Shown one piece after another: positions 1-11,860 of a DNA stretch of 64,000 nucleotides (its first letter is position 1; each line of letters opens with the position of its first letter). A program made the translations under genes and the position numbers. The notes below the pieces were generated by a model. It was given only the letters and a program-made list of their open reading frames with translations. It had not been told where the DNA came from and did not search any database. This DNA is from Barthelona sp. PCE (taxonomy: Eukaryota; Metamonada: BaSk clade), in contig JAUFOR010000008.1 of NCBI GenBank assembly GCA_040285745.1, positions 744,001-808,000 of the forward strand, given 5' to 3'.

Positions 1-3000
1 TTTAAAATCCTCGATAGAAATTGCTGACGTTGCAGTACTATTATTGAACACGTACCAACTATACCGCAATTGCGGTTTAATTCTTGATTGCTGTGCACTA
101 TGAGAATTTTTAAATCTAGAAAACCCAAGTTCAATACCAGCATTACTTGCTACAGTGTTTTTGTACTTATGCACTAATTCCCGTATCTTTTCCACACCTT
201 TCACTGCTGGATTCGTGTGACCATAGGCAAGCGCTAGACGGATATCAGTTTCACGCACACCCTGATCGGAAAAATCATACTTATTCCTCTCAGTCCTCTG
301 AATACGTGTTGGTGTGCCGTCAACTGTTCTCGATTCTCTGGCTAGTCTTCTTCGTCTTGGGGATACTATAGCAATCATAAGAAATTGGGAATCATTTGAT
401 CTCTCTTCAACGGTTTGATGTACAATTCCCTTTTCCCGACTTTCGCAGGAAGCAGAGAAACATGCATCAAAATTGGAACAGAGAATGGAAATGATATGGG
501 CAACCAAGCCTTTGTAATATCCAAAATTCCTGAACTCATTACTTATCTCCCGTTCAAAATTAGTGTGTAAAACTGTAATACTAGCAAAAGGGAAATCGGG
601 CCCAGCCGCTTGGAACTTTGTTGGCAAAAATGAATAGATCATCAATCCTTTAAGACGTGCAAATTCAAAGCTTTTATCAGAAAGCTCAGTGTTATCAGGA
701 GCTATGATATACTTCAGCTTTGCTTTTAAAAACTCGTCATACAACTCTTCAGCAAAACTACTCCTATGTTCATTAGAAATGGTTTCAACCCACACATCTT
801 CTTCACTGCAGAGCAGATATGCTGCCAATGGTTCGGGCATTATGAGATACTTGCAAAAATAATGGCGCAAATACTCGAACAAACCAGAGAGGTACTTGTA
901 CAAAAATGTTTCTGTGTGCTCTCTTGCAGCATCACTTCGGTTCTTCAGGATATAGAACAGCAACTTTGCAACGTGATGATAAGCTTGCAAAACAGACGTT
1001 GATTCGGCGCTGCACAATTGTTGCACGAACACCATACAACGAAAAGCACGCAGATATACACGGCACATTTCCCACATCTCTTGCTCCAAAGAAAACCCTT
1101 GAGGCTCCTTGTATAAAGGGCTTAGAAAGTGACGATAGTGTGTATTGGAATCATAAGTGTTATCAGTTGAAGATAAAATGCGCTTGATTTTCAACATTGA
1201 TTCATCGTCATTCTCATACCTGCCGTAAAAAAAAGTTCTTTGTGAGTTCAAAATGTGAAATATTTAAAACTATTGAGGTAGAAATACTGTCTGTTGATGC
1301 ATCATCATGAATTTCAACATCAAGTGCTTGTTCCAACGCACCCAAGGGTATATCAACGTACAGAGATCCGCATAAGATATCGCAAATGGACTCTACTGAA
1401 CCCCATCGAACATGTTGAAGGACACTACTATCTCTAAAGTCACACAACAATAAGTGGTACTTTAACCCTAATTGCATGAGTTCAGCACTTAAAATGGTCT
1501 GAATACCAGCGAATGTCTTCAAGTACTGCTTTTGTTGCTGTATCTGCTTGGCATAATCGTATAACGGTGTTAATGTGAGATGGTAGGTAAAGTTGCTGTA
1601 GTTGGGCACTGTTTCTTGAAATGACGGCTGCTCCCTGTTCTGTGAAGATCTCCCCCTTGCCTCATAACCAACGATGTTATTGACAAACTTTTGAATATCT
1701 AAAAATTTGTAATTCTGATGCTGGTTCAAAAAATCGACACATGATGACTCAAAATACGATACATATGCAAACATGAAGAGCAGCGCTTCATCCTTAAAAT
1801 TCTCATTGGTATCATACACAATACTAGAGAATGTCTCATCATCTACTTCTTCAATCGAAGCATTATCTGGAACATCCTCAAACAACTCATGGGTCTTATT
1901 GAGTTGCACCACAGAGGATAGCCTAACCAGGGGGGAGCGTGCTATACAGCGATTGGTGAAAAACTGTTCGCCTTCAAGCTGCTTGTAAAGCCTCTTGACA
2001 ATACTATTAGGGATTGATCCGATGTCTGACAGTCTATCCTGCCACTGCTGATCTGAATGAGTATTCATGAAACCATAAAGGCTATCAAAAACTGCTTCAG
2101 CTACAGCTAAAGTATCAATTGCCTCAAAACCACATGTTTTGGCTAAAGCCTTGTTCATAACATGACAGGTACATGGCTGACGAGAAAAATAAAGACAGGC
2201 ATCCACCATCTTCTGACAGGCAAGCTGCTCAGGTAACCCATTGTCAGTTCCAAGAACAATCTTGAGCTTAGTATCTCCCATATCGATTATACAGTCGTGT
2301 AATCTCCAACAATTATTGTACTTTTTCTCGATGATTGTGAACGAATCAATAACACCATAGCGCTTGAAAGCTGAGAGTATATGATAGGAAACATCCTGTG
2401 CTCGCTTGCCATAATCCTTCCTCACATGCGTAAAGTAGCGCTGCCCTTCAGGCAACTGGTCACTGGGGGTGGTATGATCATCGATATTCGTGTATTCGCA
2501 ATCACCAATATCAAAAACGATAGTCTTACCACGTAAGCTATTCAAATGCTCAGACAAGGTACAAAATTTGTGATCAATATCGATCATGGGAAAGTCCTCA
2601 TCGAATATACTGCCCTCCATAAGCGAAATAGATAAATCTTTTGGAACGCTAAAGTTAATAAGGTACGCTTGGTACTTGTCACTGGATGCGCCATACTGAA
2701 AGCTACCGACGGTTGGTACTTCTTGCTGTTTCATTGAATGAATTAGCGTTTGCAAAATGAATGGATGTATCACCTTATCGTGATATTGAATGAATTTCTT
2801 GAATTCATTCTGTACGGAAAGGTTATATCGTCTTTCAATTTCTTTCAAGCTCAATTTTCTGACGTTGTATGCCCTAGAACCCATTGGTTCATACGTGGCT
2901 AAGTTTCTGGGAAGCATTACAGCAATTTTATGCACATTAAGAGGTGAAATACCTGATTTTTCAACATATAATGATTCAGTAATTGTTTTTAAATCTGTGC

Positions 3001-3592
3001 ATTCCAACCATGCCCCGTTCCTTATGAAATCGTCCGAATCAAACAGCTTTTTGTATTGTGAACTGCTGATGAAGGGTCGATTGGATGAATGGCTTTTGTA
3101 TGGCGATTTTTGTCGCTCAAGTTCTCCCTGTGAATAGTTATCCAACAAAACTCTGTTAATATATTCATCTGGAAGGAAGCTCCTTTTAATTATATGATTT
3201 CTTTCAGTACGTAAAGATCTTATAATCCTTGCCTGTTCCATTAAATTCAGCTGATGTAACCAAATTTTCCCTGTGAATATGTTTAAACCACACATCTGAC
3301 CCTGAGCTTTTGTCAAGCATCCATCACCAAGTTTGAAGCCAGATTCTCTGATTTCGTTGTTGTAGAGATCAACACAAACTTCATGGGCGAAAATGCAATA
3401 TTTCTCCGATTTAAAGTTTGCATTCGTTGCATAAATACCACCAGAGACAGTATACCGGTGAGATACCTGGGTGTGACCTCCATTTTTGGATGTAATCTCA
3501 ACATACAAATTGTTTTGATATTCTCGTGGCTGTTCTTCCACTGCAGTAATTGCTTCAAGTGGTAGATTGATTAATTCACTGCATCTGTTCAT
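1..3592 (-). pseudogene. Transposase-like ORF of TIR transposon, copy 1 (frameshifted, cut by window edge)
   Basis: This is an inverted, nearly identical second copy of the 1217-residue protein at 25644-29297. Reading starts at the ATG at 3592; an in-frame GTG would extend it to 3619. The frame stays open for about 790 residues, to 1214. There an A run of 8 bases (1227-1234), against 7 in the other copy, shifts the frame and ends it after NFFLRQV. From there to base 1 the DNA continues to match copy 2 almost perfectly in the shifted frame, so the C-terminal part is present but disconnected. A 12-base deletion near 2730 and a handful of substitutions (for example MLPRNL for MLPKNL) are the other coding differences. 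It could be a recently inactivated copy or a homopolymer assembly error. The window edge hides its left end. Confidence 0.85.
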
Positions 3593-3650
3593 CGTTGTTA
3601 TGTTTTCAAAAAGGCCCACCAGGAAAAGTGAATTATTTTGTTCTCCAATT

Positions 3651-3696
3651 GTTAAGCTTTATTTAAATTATGTCTGATTCACACCCAATATGGGCA
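3651..3696. repeat. Terminal inverted repeat, copy 1 outer end
   Basis: Read inward on the minus strand, this stretch goes from GCCCATATTGGGTGTG through TCAGAC to TAAAGCTTAAC. It aligns with both TIRs of copy 2, sharing CATA..GGGT, TCAGACT/A and AAGCTTAAC. It marks the 5' terminus of transposon copy 1. The partner end lies beyond base 1. Confidence 0.65.
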
Positions 3697-3779
3697 TGTG
3701 TTTCAACAGCCAATACTTCAACTTTTTAATGTGTATCTGGAACTTCAATTTTTACTTATTTTTTCTCCTGTTATCACAC

Positions 3780-4049
3780 ATGCCGACGGTCAAACGTGCA
3801 CACATTTCTGTGGATAAGTATAACGAGCTTGTTGCAGAAAATTCTATGCTTGAAAGCGAGATAGAACGGTTACATCTCAAGAACGCTGAATATCGAACTC
3901 GATTGGAAAAGGTTGAAGAACAGAAGGCTCATCTTGAAGCCAGAATAGCAGAATTAGAAGCACAAAATGTTCAAAATGTACCAGTTATGCAACAAAATGA
4001 CACCGCACCAGTATCTCCAAGGACAGATACAGAGTGTCAGACCCAATAA
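3780..4049 (+). CDS. Small coiled-coil protein (89 aa), unknown
   Basis: I do not recognise this protein. It starts at the ATG of MPTVKRAHISVDKYNEL; an upstream in-frame ATG at 3690 would add an AT-rich hydrophobic stretch that overlaps the likely promoter. Residues 12-65 are one continuous charged heptad-like helix (repeated LE, IE and KVEEQKAH), followed by a short Gln/Asn/Pro/Thr tail. The gene lies between the transposon end (about 3700) and the 3' end of RPB1 (4150), with which it converges 100 bp away. Size and composition suggest a dimeric coiled-coil adaptor or cytoskeletal protein, but no function can be assigned. Confidence 0.6.
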   Translation: MPTVKRAHISVDKYNELVAENSMLESEIERLHLKNAEYRTRLEKVEEQKAHLEARIAELEAQNVQNVPVMQQNDTAPVSPRTDTECQTQ

Positions 4050-4149
4050 GTCATAAAGATACAGTTTACTCTCCCTTACTTACTGCCCATTAACATGGAT
4101 GAAACTCGGGAAGGAAACTCAGTAAAATAGCTGTTTTATTTGATGTTAC

Positions 4150-7100
4150 TTATGTTGGTGGCGAGTATCCTACGTAATCGTCGATATTCTCGTCTGGAGA
4201 ATACCCATACGCAGGACTGCTGGTGTTGTATGTAGGAGACGCTGTTGGTGAGTATATGTTGGCATCCATTTGTGCGTAAGCGGGTGAAGTTGTGGGTGAA
4301 TAAGCTGGTGATGCGGCTGCGCTAAAGTTTCCATACGCTGGCGAAGATGTTGGTGAGAACATACTCTGCTCCATGTACGATGGGCTCGCTCCGCTATGGA
4401 ACTGTGATGCTGTTGTGGGGGAGTACATGGGTGACGCAGAGGCACCAGGTGTGATGCCAAACAATCCATCTGTTGGTGAGTAATCGACTTCAGTGAGTCC
4501 TCCAGCAGGTGAAGCCTCAGGTGAAGCTCCTGAAGGTGTAATGCCTGTGAAAGCAGTCTCCGATGTCTGGTATGTGTATTGTCCACTGAGGGAGTCTGAC
4601 CATTGCTCGTCGATATCAATCTCAGTGCCAATATCCATTCCGGCAGGTGAAGCCATCATATCCGGTGTAAAATCAAACGCAGCAGGTGTCATGTTGGCAT
4701 CGTCAACATACATATCCTCATCAGGAGACATGCTGAGAGAGAGTCCTTGCAGATTCTCAAACTGAGTTTGCTGCATTCCCATCTCTGTGACGGGAGTGCC
4801 CTGCATGTCAACACGCTCATCAATGATGAAATCTTTCGCCCTGTGGCGTGTGGATGAGACTGACGATGACATGACCTTGTCAACATCAACAAAGACGTCG
4901 AAGGAACCAGTGCCGAACTTACCAGGCAAACCGCAGATTAGACGCTGTGAGGGTCCCTGAAGTGTATCACGTTTGAAGTTCATAGCACCCCGTGCCAAAA
5001 TTGGGCCCATGAGCTCGACAGTAGCACGTTGAAGACAATCAGTGGGAAGCTTATTGACACCGTGACGATCCATTGATACAAAATCACCAATGTGTGTCAT
5101 ATAATCGCACAGGATCGAAAGGTGGCGCTGGTTAACGTACGATCCATCGAAAGAGATAACTGCCTTGATTTCATTGAGCAGCTGCTGACGCGCTGCTTCG
5201 ATACCAAGTGTATTCTTGATTTCATGAAGATCGTTAGAAACCGTGCGTGTTGCATCGACACCAGGAATCTTGAGGACATCAGGAAGATTGGAACCATCCG
5301 TCTCAAGCACCCAAATAGGTTCGGTGTTGAACTCACTTGTATCTGTGTTGTAAGTTGTCATAGAGCGCTGCTTACGGAAGATACGTTTAATACCCTGTAC
5401 ACCAGACAGTTGCACACGAGCAACATTCTTGATGAGTCCCTGTCCAATGAGAAGCAGCCGACTGTCCACCTCTTCGGTGACGCCCATCTGCTTCGTTGCA
5501 AGCGGCATACGCACTCGAACAATTGGGTTGCCAGATGTTGGGCCACTAAAGGCGACAAAAGCCCCAGCCAATACGTCTTCTGCCTGACAAATCTTTGCAA
5601 TCTCCTCTGCGATGTTGGGAACGAGGTCCTCCATCATCTTATCAATGAGGATTTGACGATTGAGCTCGAAACGGACAACAAACGGAGACATAGCAGCAGG
5701 GTCGTGCAGAGAAACAGCGAGAGAATCGCTAAGGAACTCCTGATCGCTCTTTACCAGAGAGCGTTCATCGGTTGGATCAATCAAAACACTTGCATTCAGC
5801 AACAGATCCTCAACCGTGACAACCGTCAGGTCAGAACGCATGCGGAATGAATACGCGGCCTCAATCTCCTCCGGAGTCTGATGCGCCATACCTAACACAA
5901 ACTGCGCGGGTGCCTTATCCAGATATACCGTAAGAGAAGGTGTCTTCGGTTCCTTCTTACAATCAAGCAGTTCAGATAGACGAGGGATACCTAGAGTAAC
6001 GTTCTTAGCTGAAATACCAGCGTGGTGGAACGTGTTCAGCGTCATCTGTGTTGCAGGTTCTGCAATTGATGTAGCGGCGACAACACCGACAGACTCACCA
6101 GGAGCGACAATACATCGAATGAAGATGTGCTTGATCTCGGTGAGCAGCCAGTCAAAGTCCTGGGATGCAATCTTGCACTTGAAGATGAGGTCCCTTGAAG
6201 ACAGGCGTGTAAAGATGAGTGTTTTTAGTAGGAAAAGCGGATCTGCCTTGGACATTGCGTACACACCCGTCTTACTTGCGGGAAGAAGTGCCTCAAGTGA
6301 ATCTACCAATTCACGTACATCCTCAATGATTTTCTTAGGGGAGAGATCGACAACGACATCGTTAATATGACTTCTCGAAATATCGTTAATGAGACGATCA
6401 AAATTGATAGGCATTGGGTACTTGTCGGGTAGGCTGACACGACCTGTACTAGGATCGGATTCGTATCCGAGTGGGTACAGAAGATGCTTGATACGTGCAC
6501 CATACATTTGAATGTTCTCCAGCTCGGCTTGAAGCAAGTCAAACATCTCAGCATCAGTCTGAATGAGGTTGATGAGCGATGGCGTGAGAATACCGACACC
6601 GTATGAAGGGTTAGTAATATCGTGTGTATAAAAACGAGCAATCTCGCCTGCAGTCATGTTAATAACGCGGAACTTCTGCGGAATTAAATAAGAAGCATCA
6701 AGACCATCCTCACCGTACAAGAATTGATATACCCAGTCCAGTGAATTGCGAACTGTACCATCGTAGCGAGCACTTAGATCCTCAAGAGATTTGACAAGTT
6801 TACGCTCAATGTAACCAGACTCTGAAGTCTTAACCGCTGTATCTGACAGACCCTCACGACCACCAGAAGCGTGGAAGAAGAACTCTGTGGGAGAAAGACC
6901 CTTGAGGTAGGAGTTGACGACGAAACCCTTGGAGAGCGCCTGCCGATCGTTGGAGAGGAACAGAGGCAATGATCGATTCGCAGTGTATGAGAACGCAATA
7001 CGTTTACCTTCGACATTCTGTTGACCAACCGTGGCAATAATCTGCGCGATGTTAAAGAGCGAACCCTTGGAACCTGCGGTGACCATATTCTTAATGGAGT

Positions 7101-9303
7101 TGTGCGTCGACAGACGAGAGTATACCTGCTTACCGACGTTAGAAACGGCCTCATTGAGCACCCTGTTAACGTTACGTTCGAAAGCCTGCTCCATTGTTTC
7201 ACCTGGCTGCGTATCGATACCTGCAGCTGATGTAGCCTTATCAACAAACTTAGACACCTCCTGTTTGGCGTTCTGAATGGTATGCCCAATTGTGTTGAGG
7301 ATGTTGCTTGATGCAATCGTATCCTTGATACCAATCGAAAACCCGCGGGTTAGCATGTACTGGTTGAGAACCCGCTGAACTAGATTCAGGAAGAGACGTG
7401 CCTTATTGGAGGACTGGGCGCTGTCCTCGGACTTGGACTCAAGCCAAAGACGGTGCACTAGAGATCCTGTTGACTTTCCCATTGATTTCTTATCCAAGAT
7501 ACCTGCGATGTGTTGACCGTTACGGATCAGTACCTCTGTGTCGAGTGGGTTATAATTGAAATCGTCACCAACACCGCGTTGATGCTCATTTGCAATGGAA
7601 GTGAAGAGAAGACGAGACTCCTTTGCTCCAATTGAGGCTTCCAAAACTATAGAGATGACCTGTTTGCCGCTCCATAGAGGCTTGGGGTGCATAATGCACG
7701 GTGGGGGCACACGATCGGACCAACCATCAACCCAACCGAGTAGCTGGAAGAAGTCCTTCTTCTCCAAGAAGGTGTCACGCAGTGTCAGAAGACGGGAAGC
7801 CAAAAGAGCATCTTGTACCAGACCCATAACAGGTCTGTTTGATTGTGGAGATACAATCTGCTGCTCCACCTTCATAATATGCTGCAACTCTGCCTTGGCG
7901 GGAAGCGACTGTGGGAGGTGAAGATTCATCTCATCTCCATCGAAATCCGCATTGTAAGGGGATGTAACCGCAAGGTTGAGTCTAAACGTACGGAAAGGAA
8001 GGATACGAACACGGTGTGACATCAAAGACATCTTGTGAAGCGTCGGCTGACGATTAAAAGCAATGATATCACCTGTGAGCAAATGTCTCTCAACAAGATC
8101 TCCCTCTTGAAGTTTAATACCACGGCCTCCACCAAGAATCGCACGGACTTCATTGTTACGCATGTAGTAGTTTGCGCCCGGATAATCACGTGGCCCACGG
8201 TCTACCATCTCCTGTAAAGCACGCATGTTGTAGTGTGTAGCGCGCTCTGGGAATGTGAGACGTGTGGCAATCTCTGCTGGGACACCGATCTCATCGATGT
8301 CAATGATCGGATCACCAGTGATGACTGTACGCGCACAGAAGTTGACACGTTTTCCAACCAAGTTGGAACGGATCTGACCTGCCTTACCCTTAATACGCTC
8401 AATGATAGATTTCGAAACCTTGTTATCTGTCTTGACAATTTGTTTGCTGTTATCAAAATAACTGAACACACGTGCGCTGATGACGCTCGGATCGGGGTCC
8501 GACTTCTCTGTCTCTGCAATGATCGCCATTAGGAGCTTAGTCAGATCATCCTCTGCTGTGATCGATCCGGCAAGAATCTTAGGCCTGATGTTGTTCGGTG
8601 GGACTGCAAGACGCTCAATAATGAATCCTTTGATCTGATTGCGCGAGTCATATCCAATGAGGTTGAGGTGGGGCATGTGCACTTCGCTGAATCGCTTCAG
8701 CGCTTGTGCCGCCGGCACTTCTTGCTGAACTTCAATGTTTTCAAAAACATACTTGACCTCGTTCCAGCGCACAACGCTGATATCCGCATTACAATGTGCA
8801 CAAACTGGAGTTTTTGAACCGCGAATGATTGAAGCAATTGCTTTCAGTCGTTCAACAGGAGCAGGGATTTCGTCCAATGATCGTTCAATGATGCCCTTCT
8901 GAATTAATGTTTCCATAGATACTGTAAGATGATGACACTGTCGGCAAAAGCTTAATAACGCATCACGACATGTATCCTTGTACAAAGGGTGAAACACCGG
9001 TGTTGGGAGGTTTAAATATCCAAAGTGACCGTGACAGGTCTCTGAATTACCATGACAAGACTTGCAATTCTCTGATAACAAAACTGCACCAAGATGAAGT
9101 GATGTCAAAGACACTTGTTCTTCATCTTCGCGGTTCCTCGATTTAATCTCACCAACGGAATATGCTTTCTAAATGTTAGATGCTTTGTGTCCCACGAAAA
9201 AAAATACTATTGATTCGCTATCCCATGTTGAGAATGTTAAACCCTTGATGTTGCGGTACTTTCTGTTAAATTTCGACCCAAAATGCAAAGAACTCACTGA
9301 CAT
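4150..9303 (-). CDS. RPB1: RNA polymerase II largest subunit RPB1 (two exons, about 1704 aa)
   Basis: This is the catalytic largest subunit of RNA polymerase II. Exon 1 (9208-9303) starts MSVSSLHFGSKFNRK and supplies the usual FS..DSESI start region. Exon 2 runs from 9168 to 4150, and the junction reads ESI/KAYSVGEI, as in other RPB1 proteins. Visible features are the N-terminal zinc cluster (CKSCHGNSETCHGHFG), the Mg-binding loop NADFDGDEMN near residue 440, a trigger-loop region around GESVGVVAA and GPTSGNPIVRVR. The last 130 residues form a degenerate CTD with irregularly spaced YSPT and SPAY units rather than clean heptads, ending GYSPPT. Without the intron the ORF would start only at an internal GTG and lose the clamp N-terminus. 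Identification is very secure; the exact start codon slightly less so. Confidence 0.95.
9169..9207 (-). other. Spliceosomal intron in RPB1, 39 nt, phase 0
   Basis: On the minus strand the intron starts GTATTT, has an 8-T run and ends TCTAACATTTAG. An in-frame TAG forms the 3' splice site, so the frame is closed without splicing. Removing the 39 nt joins SESI to KAYSVGEI, restoring the conserved RPB1 N-terminus. Branch-point block and AG are fused (7 nt from branch A to G), exactly as in the introns at 17559 and 20038. Confidence 0.88.
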
Positions 9304-9572
9304 GATGTGAAGAGAAGAGAAAATGAAGTACACCTTTTTCAGGGACGCCTACCAGAAAAACTGAACACAACTAAGGGGAGATAAGATTTCCACATTGTAC
9401 AAAACACTTTTCAGTGTCTAGCATGATTTTGTATTCATAAATATTGGATATTGTAAGTCTTTGTTTTTTAAGCTATATAGGTCCTCCTATTTGTATCGAT
9501 GCAGTAAATTATCTTCACGCAACAACATGAAATATTTATTTGAGAATGGGATGGGGATTGAGAAAATCAGAC

Positions 9573-10988
9573 TTAGAACTCAAAGCCTGGCATAGGGAAT
9601 GATGTGGCGAACTCCTGAACTTCCTCCTTGAGGTTAAGAAGCTCTGAATCAGTATCGGCAATACTGTCAACGTGATGCTTGAACTGACTAAGCTTCTTAC
9701 CGTCAACCTCCTTCATGAGGCGCTTAGTTAGCTTGACGCCGCGATCAAGGAATGCAGCAACCTTTGAGAACTCCTTCTCCTTGAAACCACGAGAAGTGAG
9801 GGCAGGAGCACCCAAACGAAGACCACCTGGAATAACGGCTGAGCGATCGCCTGGAACAGAATTCTTGTTGACAGTGATATCCACAACCTCAAGTACTTTC
9901 TCAACACGTGCACCATCAACCTTGTGGGGCTTCAGATCGCACAAAAGAAGATGGTTATCAGTGCCATTACTGACGAGTTTATACCCCTTCTTCTTGAGAT
10001 CTTTGGCCAGACGACGTGCATTCTTAACTACCTGAGTCTGGTAATCGACGTATTCTGGTTGCATAGCTTCGTGAAGACATGTAGCAACACCTGCAATAAC
10101 GTTGTTATGAGGACCGCCTTGAAGACCGGGGAAAACAGCACTGTTAACACGTGCTTCAAGATCCATCTCCTCGCCGTGGCACTTGACACCACCCTTCTTG
10201 AAGAAGATCATGCCAGAACGTGGGCCTCTCAGTGTCTTATGAGTGGTTGTTGTAACAATGTCACAGTGCTCAAACGGCGACTCGATCACATCAGCTGCCA
10301 CGAGACCAGAGATGTGGGCCATGTCAGCCATAAGAAGAGCACCAACTTTGTCACAAATATCACGCATGCGTTTGTAGTCAATCTCCCTGGGATAAGCACT
10401 GGCACCAGCCACAATTAGCTTAGGGCGGTAAATGAGGGCGTTGCGCTCAAGTTCATCATAGTCAATGAGTCCTGTCTTCTCAACGAGGTGGTAAGGAAGT
10501 GATTCCCAGAAAAGAGAAGTAGCACTGACCTTCTTTGTGGGTGAGTAAAAACCGTGGGTGAGATGTCCACCATGGGCAAGATGTAGACCCATCAGGCGAT
10601 CGTGGGGGTTGAGAACGGCTGTGTAAGCCGCAAGGTTTGCAGGAGAACCTGAGTAAGGCTGAACGTTAACACCCCAATCGCTATCATCAAGGCTAAATGC
10701 CTTCAGGGCACGCTTCTGACATAAGACTTCGATTTGATCGACAACCTGGTTACCACCATAGTATCTCTTGTTGGGATATCCCTCAGAATACTTATTAGTA
10801 AGACAGCTTCCCAAACAGTCAAGAACAGCCTTTGATGTAAAGTTTTCTGAGGCAATCAGCTCCAAACCGTGGGTCTGACGATGTTCCTCTTCCTTAAGCA
10901 TGTTATGAAGAACGGGGTCAGCTTGTTTAAGAGGTCTGTGACCTGAAAATGCACGAAGAACGCTAGGTAACTGCTTAAATGGTTGCAT
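9573..10988 (-). CDS. SHMT: Serine hydroxymethyltransferase (471 aa)
   Basis: A PLP enzyme that interconverts serine and glycine with transfer of a one-carbon unit to tetrahydrofolate. The full family length is present. Conserved blocks include [39 protein letters not shown], the PLP-lysine motif [14 protein letters not shown] and [12 protein letters not shown] start at the ATG of [14 protein letters not shown]; a TTG three codons upstream is less likely. The first 20 residues (basic and hydroxylated, with Arg at 13 and 18 and no acids) resemble an organelle-targeting peptide, which would fit an SHMT in a mitochondrion-related organelle feeding the glycine cleavage system. A lipoate-protein ligase lies 0.9 kb away, which supports that reading but does not prove it. 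Confidence 0.95.
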   Translation of the reverse strand: MQPFKQLPSVLRAFSGHRPLKQADPVLHNMLKEEEHRQTHGLELIASENFTSKAVLDCLGSCLTNKYSEGYPNKRYYGGNQVVDQIEVLCQKRALKAFSLDDSDWGVNVQPYSGSPANLAAYTAVLNPHDRLMGLHLAHGGHLTHGFYSPTKKVSATSLFWESLPYHLVEKTGLIDYDELERNALIYRPKLIVAGASAYPREIDYKRMRDICDKVGALLMADMAHISGLVAADVIESPFEHCDIVTTTTHKTLRGPRSGMIFFKKGGVKCHGEEMDLEARVNSAVFPGLQGGPHNNVIAGVATCLHEAMQPEYVDYQTQVVKNARRLAKDLKKKGYKLVSNGTDNHLLLCDLKPHKVDGARVEKVLEVVDITVNKNSVPGDRSAVIPGGLRLGAPALTSRGFKEKEFSKVAAFLDRGVKLTKRLMKEVDGKKLSQFKHHVDSIADTDSELLNLKEEVQEFATSFPMPGFEF

Positions 10989-11208
10989 GTGACTCAATTA
11001 AAAGTAAAAGAACGTTAAAAAACTTGAAAGAGGGAGTAAGAAAGTGATAAACACAAATTCTCATTCTTCATCAACCGCAGTGAAAAACGCAGGGTATTTA
11101 TTGTACTGGAGTCCTTATGGTGACATCATTTTCTTAGCTAATTTCATCATCAATGTTATTCGTTTCTTCAGGCTTTTCTATTAGTTTCTTAATATAATCG
11201 TGGTTTAA

Positions 11209-11808
11209 ATGATTGTACCGAAGAAGTTAGCTGTGAAGTTTAACCCTCCAACACTTCTGCTTGAGTTTTCCAACCAGAAGTCTCTAAAACACTATATTGT
11301 ACCTTTAGACGAATATCTTAGTCTTGGAACGACGGCTCGCACTATGGCTAGCGAGATTATCTCAAAACATTCTGTTTTTCAGGAAGTTCCACGAAGAAAA
11401 CTGGCAGAGCCACTAAATGATGTTCTTGATAGGTATACGGCAACTGTTGATCTAAACAAAGAGAGTACTGAGACCATTAAAGCGGTTAAGAAGCAAATGA
11501 ATGAGACATTTGAAAAGAACCGAATTAAGCCCACAGATGAAGGATTTGTATACGATCGTAAGGTAACCTTCCACCAGGACATCACAGTGACCAACGATTG
11601 GGATGAGGAAAGTGACGATAGCTTTGAAGAGATCGATTCCAAGGATGATATCAACATTTCCTTTTCAACAGATATTAAAGAGGAAGAAAGTGTGAATGAC
11701 CCATCTATAAGCGGTCTCATGGACAACCTCGACTTCACTGATAGCAGCGAAAGTGAAGACTCACTCGACGATCTCCTACAAGATATCGAGATGGACCTAA
11801 ACATGTAA
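11209..11808 (+). CDS. CEP19: CEP19-like centrosomal/ciliary protein (199 aa)
   Basis: It resembles the CEP19 family, which acts at the mother centriole/basal body with FOP and CEP350 to promote ciliogenesis. The N-terminal KFNPPTLLLEF block matches the family's RFQPPAIILIY block. A middle region with VPRRKLAEPLNDVLDRY follows, then the diagnostic FEKNR..P....FVYDRKVTF block (family: FEKN......FVYDIEVEF) and a W-D-E-E-S-D-D acidic segment. The C-terminal 70 residues are a strongly acidic Asp/Glu/Ser tail, longer than in the animal protein. The start ATG follows a T-rich leader. It converges with the lipoate ligase gene (52 bp gap). The presence of CEP19 implies a cilium or flagellum. I am fairly sure of the family from memory of its motifs. 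Confidence 0.78.
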   Translation: MIVPKKLAVKFNPPTLLLEFSNQKSLKHYIVPLDEYLSLGTTARTMASEIISKHSVFQEVPRRKLAEPLNDVLDRYTATVDLNKESTETIKAVKKQMNETFEKNRIKPTDEGFVYDRKVTFHQDITVTNDWDEESDDSFEEIDSKDDINISFSTDIKEEESVNDPSISGLMDNLDFTDSSESEDSLDDLLQDIEMDLNM

Positions 11809-11860
11809 TACAATACAATTATAAACGATTTATTTGCATCAGCACATATTTATTTAATCA

